Assembly (NCBI GenBank): GCA_041572755.1
Contig: JBFFRY010000006.1
Coordinates: 1 to 64,000, forward strand
Direction: 5' to 3'
Length of the DNA: 64,000 nt
DNA from: JBFELU01 sp041572755
GTDB taxonomy: Bacteria; Actinomycetota; Acidimicrobiia; Spongiisociales; UBA11373
Of this stretch, positions 25,019 to 33,330 are shown one piece after another. The stretch's first letter is position 1. Each line of letters begins with the position of its first letter. The notes under the pieces were generated by a model that had not been told where the DNA came from, did not search any database, and saw only the letters and a list, made by a program, of their open reading frames with translations. A program made the position numbers and the translations under genes.

Positions 25019-25744
25019 TCAGGCGAGACCCTCCCAGGGATCGCGCCCGATCCAGTCCCGGGCCTCGAGCTTGGCGCCGGACGGTTCGGGAGCATTGGGG
25101 TGGGCGAGCCTGAGGAACAGGGGGGCGATGTCGGCGGGGCTGGGGATCGTGGAGGGGTCCTCCTCGGGAGCGGCCGCCGCCCTCATGGGTGTGGCGGTCC
25201 CTCCGGGGTTGACGCTGTAGACCCGACCTTGCCACTCGTCGGCGAGGATCTCGAGCCAGCCCTCGAGTGCTCGCTTGGAGATCGAGTACATGCCCCATCC
25301 GCCGCGGCCGACGCGACCCACGGTGCTGGATACCCCGACGACGACGGGGCGACGGCCGGCGGCCAGCGATGGCGCCAGCTGCTGGTGCAGGAGGTGCACG
25401 GCTGTGACGTTGACGTTGAACACCCGCTGCCAGTGATCCTCCGGGTAGTGCTCGAGGGAGACCCCGATCGGCCCCAGCAGGCCGGCGGCGTGGATCACGA
25501 CGTCGAGCGACCCGCCGGCGTGAGCGAGCGCGGTGGCAACCTTCCGCCGGCCGGCATCGGTGGTCAGATCGGCGGTCACCGGAGTGGCGTGACCTGGGGG
25601 AAGGTCGGCGACGGTGGCATCGAGGGCGTCGCTGCGTCGCCCGATGGTCCAGACCCGGGCTCCGGCGGCGACGTAGCGGCGGGTGAGTTCGCGCCCGATC
25701 CCGGATGATCCGCCGGTGACCACGATGCGCCTGCCGTCGAGCAC
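25019..25744 (-). CDS. Short-chain dehydrogenase/reductase
   Basis: A 241-residue NAD(P)-dependent oxidoreductase with a Rossmann fold. The cofactor motif TGGSSGIG is at residues 10-17, HAAG at 85-88, and the active site has S139/S140, Y153 and K157 (YSISK). The C-terminal PGGTATPM segment follows as usual. The substrate is unknown. The gene starts with GTG at 25744, about 70 bases upstream (divergent) of the dcw promoter. Nothing links it to cell wall synthesis. Confidence 0.9.
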   Translation of the reverse strand: MLDGRRIVVTGGSSGIGRELTRRYVAAGARVWTIGRRSDALDATVADLPPGHATPVTADLTTDAGRRKVATALAHAGGSLDVVIHAAGLLGPIGVSLEHYPEDHWQRVFNVNVTAVHLLHQQLAPSLAAGRRPVVVGVSSTVGRVGRGGWGMYSISKRALEGWLEILADEWQGRVYSVNPGGTATPMRAAAAPEEDPSTIPSPADIAPLFLRLAHPNAPEPSGAKLEARDWIGRDPWEGLA

Positions 25745-25817
25745 CGCCCCAGGTTACCGGGTGGACCGGGAAGGCTCGATCGGGGGGTCGATGGTGGCGC
25801 GACGGGGGTGAAATAGG

Positions 25818-25846
25818 TTGACAAGTGGGGAATTAGGGAGCAAAGT
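25818..25846 (+). promoter_or_regulatory. Promoter of the dcw cluster
   Basis: A perfect -35 TTGACA (25818-25823) is followed after 17 bases by CAAAGT (25841-25846), a weak -10. It is the only perfect TTGACA-type -35 I noticed before a gene start in the window. It stands before mraZ and overlaps the MraZ boxes. Confidence 0.65.
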
Positions 25847-25858
25847 GGGGCGCAGTGG
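25825..25858 (+). promoter_or_regulatory. MraZ boxes (10-bp-phased GTGGGG repeats)
   Basis: GTGGGG occurs at 25825 and 25845, a GTGG form at 25855, and a degenerate GGGAG at 25836. The clear boxes are spaced by exact multiples of 10 bases. This matches the TGGG-N5-N repeats bound by MraZ in other bacteria. The boxes overlap the promoter spacer and -10, so MraZ would repress its own operon. Confidence 0.75.
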
Positions 25859-25932
25859 AGACCAAGGGAGGCGCCGCTACAGGCCCTCCCCCAGCAATGC
25901 CACCGCGGTGGCACGGGAAAGGTGCGGGGCCA

Positions 25933-26364
25933 TTGTTCCTGGGCGAGTACCAGCACAGCGTGGACGAGAAGGGGCGGCTGGTGATGCCCAGCCGCTTTCG
26001 GGATCGTCTCGCCGACGGGGTCGTCATCACCAAGGGTCAGGAGCGGTGCCTGTACGTGTTTCCTCTCGACCGCTGGGAAGAAGAGGTCACCAAGGTCAAC
26101 CGGCTCCCTCGAACCAACCGGCGCAATCGCAACTATGCCCGGTCGTTCTTCGGGTCGGCCAACGACCAGCAACTCGATCGGCAAGGCCGCATCCAGATCT
26201 CGCCTCCCCTGCGCTCCTTCGCCGGCCTCGACAAGGACGTGGCCGTCGTGGGAGTCGCAGACCGGGTGGAGATCTGGGATGCGGCCACCTGGGTCGAGCT
26301 GTCCTCACAGGCCGACGAGTTGTACGCGGACATCGAAGAGGCCCTCAGTGAGGAGGGGATCTGA
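25933..26364 (+). CDS. mraZ: Transcriptional regulator MraZ
   Basis: A 143-residue protein with two SpoVT-AbrB-type half-domains that assembles into a ring and binds repeats upstream of the dcw cluster. TTG at 25933 is chosen because it gives the family's exact N-terminus (MFLGEYQHSVDEKGRLVMP) and usual length; longer in-frame readings would add sequence that overlaps the operator. The second half carries DRQGRIQIS. It is the first gene of the dcw cluster and probably represses it. Confidence 0.93.
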   Translation: MFLGEYQHSVDEKGRLVMPSRFRDRLADGVVITKGQERCLYVFPLDRWEEEVTKVNRLPRTNRRNRNYARSFFGSANDQQLDRQGRIQISPPLRSFAGLDKDVAVVGVADRVEIWDAATWVELSSQADELYADIEEALSEEGI

Positions 26365-26476
26365 GTGTCAACCCAACACTGTCAGGCTGGCCCAGCGTCA
26401 GCCTCCCGGATGCCATGTGGAATGCCCCGAACTCCGCCCGCTTCCATTCTGGCGCCAGCGCTCCGGGGGGCTGACG

Positions 26477-27394
26477 GTGGGTCCGTCCTACCACGATGCG
26501 GTCCTCGTCTCCGAGGTCGCCCGGCTGATGGCGCCGGTCGGCCCCGGCGTGATCGTCGACGCCACCTTCGGGGGTGGAGGTCACACTGCGGCGATTCTCG
26601 AAGCGGTTCGAGGATGCCGGGTGTTGGCGGTGGATCGCGACCCGGCGGCCGCGCCGCACGCCGCTCGATTCGGCAGCTCGGTGCGATTCGTCGCCGGCAA
26701 CTTCCGGATGCTGGACCGAATACTCGAAGAGGAGGGCATCGATGAGATCGCTGGAGCCGTTTTCGACCTCGGTGTCTCGTCACATCAGTTCGACGTGGGG
26801 GACCGAGGCTTCTCCTATCACCGACGGGGCTCCCTCGACATGCGCATGGGGCCGGACGCGGCCCACACCGCGGACGAGGTGGTCAACGGTTGGGAGCGAC
26901 ATCGGCTCGCCGATGCCCTCCGGCGCTACGGAGAAGAGCGCCACGCCGGTCGAATCGCCGACGCCGTCGTCGCCGCACGCCCGGTCGAGGACACGGTCCA
27001 GCTGGCGCGGGTGGTCGCCGACGCCGTGCCGGCTCGCTCCCGGCGGTCCGGTCATCCCGCTCGGCGCACATTCCAGGCCATTCGGATCGCCGTCAACGAC
27101 GAGCTCGGCGCACTCACCGACGGTCTCGACATCGCCGTGCGGATGCTGCGAGTCGGGGGTCGCGTGGTCGTGATCTCCTACCACTCACTGGAGGATCGAA
27201 TCACCAAACGGCGTTTCGCCGAGGGCGCTCGGGGTTGTGTGTGCCCGCCCGATCTGCCGGTGTGTGGGTGCGATGCGATCGCCGAGCTGCGGATCCTGAC
27301 CCGGAGCCCGATACGTCCTACTCCCGATGAGATCGTTGCCAACCGTCGGGCACGGAGCGCCCGTCTCCGAGCGGCCGAAAGGGTGGCGTCGTGA
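26477..27394 (+). CDS. rsmH: 16S rRNA (cytosine-1402-N4) methyltransferase
   Basis: A 305-residue S-adenosylmethionine-dependent methyltransferase that modifies C1402 in the decoding centre of 16S rRNA. The SAM-binding loop is DATFGGGGHTAAIL near the N-terminus, and the family hallmarks FDLGVSSHQFD and VISYHSLEDRITKRRF are present. GTG at 26477 follows a run of Gs that can act as a ribosome binding site, and the protein then starts with the conserved YHDAVLVSEV. A gap of 112 bases separates it from mraZ and holds a short 6-bp inverted repeat (around 26384-26404) but no gene. It overlaps ftsL by 4 bases. Confidence 0.94.
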   Translation: MGPSYHDAVLVSEVARLMAPVGPGVIVDATFGGGGHTAAILEAVRGCRVLAVDRDPAAAPHAARFGSSVRFVAGNFRMLDRILEEEGIDEIAGAVFDLGVSSHQFDVGDRGFSYHRRGSLDMRMGPDAAHTADEVVNGWERHRLADALRRYGEERHAGRIADAVVAARPVEDTVQLARVVADAVPARSRRSGHPARRTFQAIRIAVNDELGALTDGLDIAVRMLRVGGRVVVISYHSLEDRITKRRFAEGARGCVCPPDLPVCGCDAIAELRILTRSPIRPTPDEIVANRRARSARLRAAERVAS

Positions 27395-27795
27395 CGGCGC
27401 CGGCCCGGGTGCTGCCGGCGGCGCCCCGGCCACGGCTGCGGGTCGTGATCGGCCCCCAACGACACCGCCGGCGGGGCGTGTGGGTGATGATCGGTGCGGC
27501 GGTGACGGCGGCCTTTCTGCTCGTCACCTATGCCCGGATCGCGCTCGACCGTTCGGCGTTCGTGCTCGACGATCTCGACCGGAAGACGGAAGTCGAGGAG
27601 ACCCGGTATTGGCAGCTCCGCGTCGAGGTGGCCCGGTTGCAGGCACCGGAGCGCATCACGGAAGCAGCTGCCGAGCTGGGCCTCACCTACCCGGCCGAAG
27701 TAGTCACGATCGAGGTTCCGGGACTCGAAGCGCTCGAGTCGGCGACCGAAGAGCGATGGGCGGACCTCAAGGCTCGATTGAGCGCCCGGCCCTGA
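27391..27795 (+). CDS. ftsL: FtsL-like septum protein
   Basis: A 134-residue bitopic protein: a basic cytoplasmic N-terminus, one membrane helix (about 30-50) and a C-terminal coiled-coil-like region (VEETRYWQLRVEVARL). It fits FtsL/septum formation initiator proteins, which bridge FtsQ and the FtsW-FtsI synthase. Sequence conservation in this family is low, so the call rests on layout and on its place between rsmH and ftsI. The GTG start overlaps the rsmH stop (GTGA). Confidence 0.82.
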   Translation: MTAPARVLPAAPRPRLRVVIGPQRHRRRGVWVMIGAAVTAAFLLVTYARIALDRSAFVLDDLDRKTEVEETRYWQLRVEVARLQAPERITEAAAELGLTYPAEVVTIEVPGLEALESATEERWADLKARLSARP

Positions 27796-27826
27796 GGCCG
27801 GGCGACGGAGGGACGGGGAGGACGAT

Positions 27827-29518
27827 GTGGACCGGCGCCGCCGGGGATTGAATGCGCGGTTGATCAGCGTCGGGACGGTGCTGGCGCTGGCCTGGGTCGG
27901 CATCGGATACCGGCTCGCCGTCGTCCAAGGGATGGAAGCCGACGTCTTCGCCGCTCGGGGTCTCGATCAGCGCCTCCAGCGGGAGGTCCTCGCCGCCGAT
28001 CGCGGCACGATCTTCGATCGTGACGGCCGGGAGCTGGCGGTGACCGTCGATGCCGTGACCGTCTATGCCAACCCCCTCGAGATCGAGGATCCGGAGACGG
28101 TGGCCCGCTTGCTGGCCCCGCTGGTCGGACGGCAGCCGGAAGCGGTCCTCACCGACCTCTCCGGGGACGGGTCCTTCGCATACGTGGCCCGGCAGGTCGA
28201 CGACGGCGTCGCCGAAATGGTCGAGGCGGCCCGCTTGCCCGGCATCTACTTCCTGCGGGAGCCGAAGCGGGTCTACCCGACCGGCGGACTGCTCGCTCAG
28301 GTGCTGGGCATCGTCGCCACCGACGACAACTCGGGCCTGGAGGGGCTCGAACTGCAGTACGACGAGCAACTGAGCGGCACTCCCGGAGAGTTGCTCGTCG
28401 AGCGGGACCCCTATGGGCGCACCATCCCCCAGGGCGAGTACGAGGTCGTCCCTGCCGAGCCGGGTTCCGATCTCGTGCTCACCATCAAGACGGAGATCCA
28501 GTTCGCCGCCCATGAGGCCCTCGTGGAGGCCCTGGAACGAACCGGCGCCTCCGGGGGGTCGGCGGTGGTGGTCGATCCGGCAACGGGGGAGATCCTCGCC
28601 ATGGTGAACCTGCCCACGTTCGACCCCAACGACCGCACCTCGACCGATCCCACCGTGATTCGCAACAGGGCCGTGACCGACACCTTCGAGCCGGGTTCGA
28701 CTCAGAAGCTGATCACGATCGCCGCGGCTCTGGAGTCGGGCGTGGTGGCGCCGGCGACGGCCTTCGCCATCCCGCATGCCATCGAGCGCGCCGACACCGT
28801 CTACCGCGACATCACGGTGCATCCCGACCAGCTCACCGTCACGGAGATCGTCGCCTACTCGTCGAACCTCGGCACGATCCTGGTGGGCGAGGAACTCGGG
28901 GTTCGCCGACTCCACGCTTCCCTCTCCTCCTTCGGTCTCGGAAGGCTCTCGGGCATCGACTTTCCCGGTGAGGCAGGGGGTCTCCTCCGCCCCCCCGAGG
29001 AGTGGTGCGCAACGACCTGCCTGGCGTCGACGGCGATCGGCTACCGGGTCTCGGTGACCGCCCTCCAGATGGCCATGGTGTACGCCACCATCGCCAACGA
29101 CGGCGTCTGGGTGGAGCCCCACCTCGTTCGTGAGATGGTGGACGGCGAGGGACGGCGCGAGACCGCCGAAGCCCTCGAGCGCCGCGTCGTCACGGACATC
29201 ACCGCCCGGCAAATGCGGATCATGCTGGAGGCCGTGGTCGACCGTGGTACCGGGACACTGGGCGCGGTGGACGGCTATCGGGTCGGAGGCAAGACGGGCA
29301 CGACCGAGAAGTACCTGATCGACTCGCAGCAGTACAGCGAGAACGACGTGGTGGCGAGCTTCATCGGCATGGCCCCGATCGACGAGCCGCGAGTGGTGGT
29401 GGCGGTGGTACTCGACGCTCCTCAGTCCTACGCCAGCGGCGGCCAAGGCGCAGCCCCGGTCTTTGCCGAGATCACTCTGGCCGCGCTCCACCAACTCGGA
29501 GTGCCTCCCCATGGATGA
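27827..29518 (+). CDS. ftsI: Septal penicillin-binding protein FtsI (PBP2b/PBP3 class)
   Basis: A 563-residue class B transpeptidase that cross-links peptidoglycan at the division septum. A short basic tail and one membrane helix anchor it; a dimerisation domain (RGTIFDRDGRELAV near 62-75) follows. The transpeptidase motifs are S291-T-Q-K294, S345-S-N347 and K489-T-G. The GTG start follows a gggaggac ribosome binding site. It works with FtsW, encoded downstream. The gene end overlaps murE by 8 bases. Confidence 0.95.
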   Translation: MDRRRRGLNARLISVGTVLALAWVGIGYRLAVVQGMEADVFAARGLDQRLQREVLAADRGTIFDRDGRELAVTVDAVTVYANPLEIEDPETVARLLAPLVGRQPEAVLTDLSGDGSFAYVARQVDDGVAEMVEAARLPGIYFLREPKRVYPTGGLLAQVLGIVATDDNSGLEGLELQYDEQLSGTPGELLVERDPYGRTIPQGEYEVVPAEPGSDLVLTIKTEIQFAAHEALVEALERTGASGGSAVVVDPATGEILAMVNLPTFDPNDRTSTDPTVIRNRAVTDTFEPGSTQKLITIAAALESGVVAPATAFAIPHAIERADTVYRDITVHPDQLTVTEIVAYSSNLGTILVGEELGVRRLHASLSSFGLGRLSGIDFPGEAGGLLRPPEEWCATTCLASTAIGYRVSVTALQMAMVYATIANDGVWVEPHLVREMVDGEGRRETAEALERRVVTDITARQMRIMLEAVVDRGTGTLGAVDGYRVGGKTGTTEKYLIDSQQYSENDVVASFIGMAPIDEPRVVVAVVLDAPQSYASGGQGAAPVFAEITLAALHQLGVPPHG

Positions 29519-30968
29519 CCGGGTCACCCTCGCCGAGGTCGCCGCCAGGACCGGGGGAGACATCGTCGGCGACCCGACGACGCCGGTGATCGGCGTCAGC
29601 CACGACTCGCGAACCGTGGCTCCGGGGTGGCTGTTCGTGGCAGTACGCGGTGGCCGGGCCGACGGGCATCGCTTCATCGACCGAGCCGTCGCAGCGGGGG
29701 CGACCGCGGTCTGCGTCGAGGAGGCGCCGCCCGGTCTGTCCGTGCCGGCAGTGGTGGTTCCCGACACTCGCCGGGCGATGGGCCCGGCGGCTGCGACGGT
29801 GTACCGCGATCCGGCGGCGCAATTGACGCTCATCGGGATCACCGGAACCAACGGCAAGACGACCGTGGCCCATCTGCTCGAGTCGATCGCCGCCGCCGCC
29901 GGCCTCGCTTCGGGCCTGCTGGGAACGGTGGCGGCCAGGATCGACGGCAAGGAGGCGGCCATCGAACGAACGACACCGGAAGCGACCGACTTCCAGCGCC
30001 TGCTGCGCGCCATGGTGAACGCCGGAGTCGAGTTGGCCGCTGTGGAGGTGTCCTCCCACGCCCTGTCACTGTCGAGAGTCGACGCCACCCGGTTCTCGGT
30101 GGCGGCGTTCACCAACCTGACCCAGGATCATCTCGACTTCCACGGCACGATGGAGGAGTACTACCGCGCCAAGGCTTCCCTGTTCGTCGAAGAGCGAGCC
30201 GACCGAGCCGTCATCTGGACCGAGGATCCGGCCGGGCGGCGGTTGGCCGGGGAGACGGCGCTGCCGGTGACGACGGTCGGATCCGGACCGGGCCACGACG
30301 TCTGGGCGGAGAACCTCCGGCTGGATCTGAGGGGCTCCGCCTTCACGCTGATCGCCGATGACTCCCGGTTCCCGGTCCGAGTGCCTCTGGCGGGGTCGTT
30401 CAATGTGGCCAATGCCCTCATTGCAGCGGCGTGCGCCACGGTCGCCGGGATCTCCTGGGAGGCGATCACCGCCGGGCTGGAGTCGGTGCACCAGGTCCCC
30501 GGACGCTTCGAGTTCGTCGATGTGGGCGGTGACAAGGACGTCGTGGTGGACTACGCCCACACGCCGGACGGTGTCGGTGCGGTGATCCGGGCCGCACGAG
30601 ACCTCGTCGGGCGGGGGAGGATCATCGTCGTGGTGGGCGCCGGGGGCGATCGCGACAAGGTCAAGAGACCGTTGATGGGGCAGGCCGCCGCCGAGGCCGA
30701 CGTGGCGATCATCACCTCCGACAATCCCCGCTCGGAGGAACCGGAGGCGATCATCGCCGACGTGTTGACCGGGGTCGGGGGAGGGGCGGCCCGCATCGTC
30801 ACCGAGTCCGACCGGCGCACGGCGATCGGCGTTGCCATCGCCGAGGCCACATCGGGAGATCTCGTTCTCATCCTCGGGAAGGGTCACGAACAGGGCCAGG
30901 AGTTCGCCGACGAGGTGATTCCGTTCGACGATCGGCGGGTGGCGAGAGAAGAGGCCTTCGACAGATGA
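29511..30968 (+). CDS. murE: UDP-MurNAc-tripeptide synthetase (meso-diaminopimelate type)
   Basis: Adds the third amino acid to the UDP-MurNAc-dipeptide using ATP. The P-loop GTNGKTT is at residues 112-118 and the DNPR motif at 404-407, the signature of enzymes that add meso-diaminopimelate rather than lysine. The KxxxF-type ligase signatures and the HDS substrate region near the N-terminus are present. The 485-residue length is normal. The ATG at 29511 lies inside the end of ftsI, a translationally coupled start. The cell wall of this organism is thus predicted to be of the meso-DAP type. Confidence 0.95.
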   Translation: MDDRVTLAEVAARTGGDIVGDPTTPVIGVSHDSRTVAPGWLFVAVRGGRADGHRFIDRAVAAGATAVCVEEAPPGLSVPAVVVPDTRRAMGPAAATVYRDPAAQLTLIGITGTNGKTTVAHLLESIAAAAGLASGLLGTVAARIDGKEAAIERTTPEATDFQRLLRAMVNAGVELAAVEVSSHALSLSRVDATRFSVAAFTNLTQDHLDFHGTMEEYYRAKASLFVEERADRAVIWTEDPAGRRLAGETALPVTTVGSGPGHDVWAENLRLDLRGSAFTLIADDSRFPVRVPLAGSFNVANALIAAACATVAGISWEAITAGLESVHQVPGRFEFVDVGGDKDVVVDYAHTPDGVGAVIRAARDLVGRGRIIVVVGAGGDRDKVKRPLMGQAAAEADVAIITSDNPRSEEPEAIIADVLTGVGGGAARIVTESDRRTAIGVAIAEATSGDLVLILGKGHEQGQEFADEVIPFDDRRVAREEAFDR

Positions 30969-32284
30969 GGTGGGACCTGACGCGCGTGGCCGCCGCTTCC
31001 GGGGGGCGTTCGACGGGCGAGGGCTTGGTTACCGACGTCGTGATCGACTCGCGCCAGGCGGGACCCGGGTCGCTGTTCGTTGCCCTCCGCGGCGAGCACA
31101 CCGACGGCCACGAGTTCGCCGCAGCCGCGGCGGCCGCCGGCGCCGTGGTGCTCGTGGAGCGGGGGAGGCTTCCTCCCCGGGTTTCGGGGGTCGAGGTCGA
31201 CGACACGCTGGCCGCGCTCCGCGCTCTGGCGGCGGTACGGCGCGACGAGATCGAGGTGCCGGTGATTGCGATCACCGGCAGCAACGGGAAGACGACGACC
31301 AAGGACCTGATCGCCGGAGCTCTGGGGGAGCGAGCCCACGCGGCGCCGAAATCGTTCAACAACGAGATCGGCGTGCCGCTCACGGTCCTCGGCATGCCGG
31401 ACGGCGCCACGTCGCTGATCCTCGAGGTCGGCAGCAGGGGTCGGGGACACATCACGCTCCTGGCACCCAGCGCCTCCCCGGATGTCGCCGTGATCACCAA
31501 CATCGCCCGAGCCCACCTCGAGATGTTCGGCGATCTCCAGGGGGTGATGGATGCCAAGTGGGAGCTCGTGGAGGCCCTCGGCAGCGACGGGATCGCCGTG
31601 TTGCCCGCGGCCGAGCCTCTTCTCCTGGCGCGTCGAGCCGGCCGGATGGTCACCTTCGGCGAGGAAGCCGGGGCCCACGTCGCGGTGAGCGACGTCGTGA
31701 TGGGTGATACCGGCTACGCCTCCTTCACCCTGGCGCATGAGGGTCGAGCTCGGCGGATCACGATGTCGATGGCCGGCCGCCACCAACCGCACAACGCCGC
31801 TGCTGCCATCGCCGCTGCGGTTTCGATCGGCACTCCGTTCGAGATCGCAGTCGAGCGGGTCGCCGGGGTCACCGGCTCCGAGTGGCGCATGGAGATCCAC
31901 CGTGGAGCGATCACGATCGTCAACGACGCCTACAACGCCAATCCCGATTCGACGGTTGCGGCCCTGGAGACGGTGGCGGAGATGCCGGGCCGCCACATCG
32001 CCGTGCTCGGCAAGATGCACGAGCTGGGGAGGTGGGAAGCGGCCGGGCACCGCGAGGTCGGCCGTACCGCCACGGATCTCGGGTTCGCGGCGGTGGTGGT
32101 CGTCGGCACCGACCCCGGGATCGCCGAGGGAGCCGGCCCGCTGGCCCACTCGGCCGGGAATGTCGCCGAGGCGATGGAGGTGCTCGATACCCTGCTGCGC
32201 GAAGGCGACGTCGTCCTGGTGAAGGCCTCTCGGGCGGTCGGGCTCGAAGTGGTGGCGGAACGGTTGATCGGAGGTGAGGCGTGA
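30965..32284 (+). CDS. murF: UDP-MurNAc-tripeptide--D-alanyl-D-alanine ligase
   Basis: Adds D-alanyl-D-alanine to complete the pentapeptide precursor in the cytoplasm. The ATP-binding loop GSNGKTTTKD begins at residue 105, followed by SFNNEIGVPLTVL, a strong MurF hallmark. The protein has 439 residues and the three-domain Mur ligase layout. ATG overlaps the murE stop by 4 bases, and its own stop overlaps mraY by 4 bases. Confidence 0.95.
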   Translation: MRWDLTRVAAASGGRSTGEGLVTDVVIDSRQAGPGSLFVALRGEHTDGHEFAAAAAAAGAVVLVERGRLPPRVSGVEVDDTLAALRALAAVRRDEIEVPVIAITGSNGKTTTKDLIAGALGERAHAAPKSFNNEIGVPLTVLGMPDGATSLILEVGSRGRGHITLLAPSASPDVAVITNIARAHLEMFGDLQGVMDAKWELVEALGSDGIAVLPAAEPLLLARRAGRMVTFGEEAGAHVAVSDVVMGDTGYASFTLAHEGRARRITMSMAGRHQPHNAAAAIAAAVSIGTPFEIAVERVAGVTGSEWRMEIHRGAITIVNDAYNANPDSTVAALETVAEMPGRHIAVLGKMHELGRWEAAGHREVGRTATDLGFAAVVVVGTDPGIAEGAGPLAHSAGNVAEAMEVLDTLLREGDVVLVKASRAVGLEVVAERLIGGEA

Positions 32285-33330
32285 TAGCCATGCTGACCTC
32301 GGCTGCGGTCGCCTTCGCGCTGACCATGGTGCTCACTCCGATCGCCGTGCGATTCTTCCGGGCTCGCGCCATCGGCCAGACGATTCAGGAAGAGGTGGAG
32401 GCGCACGCCCACAAGCACGGGACCCCGACCATGGGCGGACTGGTGATCATCGTCGCCGTGCTCATGGCCTATTTCGCCGCCCATCTCAAGATCTGGTCGC
32501 CCGACGACGGGTGGGGGCTTTCGTGGCGGGAGTTCCAGCGTCCCGGTCTCCTGGTCCTGATCGCCTTCGTCGGGATGGGCGGGATCGGATTCCTCGATGA
32601 CCTCTCCAAGGTGTCGAACGAACGGAATCTGGGGCTCAAGAAGCGGTGGAAGTTCCTGGGCCAGCTCACCATTGCCGGAGTGTTCGCCTTCGGTGCAGTC
32701 CGCTACGGGGTCAGCACCGAACTGGCCTTCACCCGGGGTCTCGGCTTCGACATCGAATGGGCCTACGCCCTGCTGGTGCTCCTGATGCTCACCGGCGCAT
32801 CGAATGCGGTGAACTTCACGGACGGTCTGGACGGGCTGGCCTCCGGATCGGCCGGGCTCGTGTTCGCTGCGTACGTCGTGATCTCGTTCTGGCAGTTCCG
32901 ACACGCCGAGTTCTACGAGATCATCGGCACCCTGGAGCTCGCGGTGCTGTCGGCCGGTTTGATGGCGGCGGCCCTCGGATTCCTGTGGTGGAACACCGCG
33001 CCGGCCCGAATCATGATGGGCGACACCGGTTCGAACGCGCTCGGGGGGGCCATGGCGGCCCTGGCGTTGCTCACCAACACCCACCTCCTTCTGGTGCTGC
33101 TCGGGGGGATCTTCGTGATCGAGACGGTGTCGGTGATCATCCAGATCGTCGGCTATCACGGATGGAAGACCCGGGTCTTCAAGATGGCGCCGATCCACCA
33201 CCACTTCGAGCTGCAGGGGTGGGCGGAGTCCACCATCATCGTCCGGTTCTGGATCATCGCTGCGCTCTCGGTGGCCCTCGGACTCGGGATCTTCTACGGG
33301 GACTTCATCACCAGTGGAGGGATCGGATGA
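32281..33330 (+). CDS. mraY: Phospho-MurNAc-pentapeptide translocase
   Basis: Integral membrane enzyme that transfers phospho-MurNAc-pentapeptide to undecaprenyl phosphate, giving lipid I. The 349-residue chain has about ten membrane helices. Family motifs are HKHGTPTMGG, the magnesium site segment FLDDLSK, NFTDGLDGL and the histidine-rich APIHHHFEL. GTG at 32281 overlaps the murF stop; an ATG at 32290 is an alternative start. Confidence 0.96.
   Translation: MIAMLTSAAVAFALTMVLTPIAVRFFRARAIGQTIQEEVEAHAHKHGTPTMGGLVIIVAVLMAYFAAHLKIWSPDDGWGLSWREFQRPGLLVLIAFVGMGGIGFLDDLSKVSNERNLGLKKRWKFLGQLTIAGVFAFGAVRYGVSTELAFTRGLGFDIEWAYALLVLLMLTGASNAVNFTDGLDGLASGSAGLVFAAYVVISFWQFRHAEFYEIIGTLELAVLSAGLMAAALGFLWWNTAPARIMMGDTGSNALGGAMAALALLTNTHLLLVLLGGIFVIETVSVIIQIVGYHGWKTRVFKMAPIHHHFELQGWAESTIIVRFWIIAALSVALGLGIFYGDFITSGGIG

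Noticed and set aside
25855..25932. An upstream ATG for mraZ that adds 26 residues
   Set aside because: It lies inside the MraZ boxes and downstream of the expected transcription start by only a few bases. The TTG at 25933 gives the exact family N-terminus.
26135..26476. A much longer N-terminus for rsmH, starting within mraZ
   Set aside because: The extra residues overlap mraZ in another frame and do not resemble RsmH. The GTG at 26477 gives the family's normal start and length.
27767..30115. A 782-codon open frame on the minus strand opposite ftsI and murE
   Set aside because: It is antisense to two well-supported genes and its translation is low-complexity.
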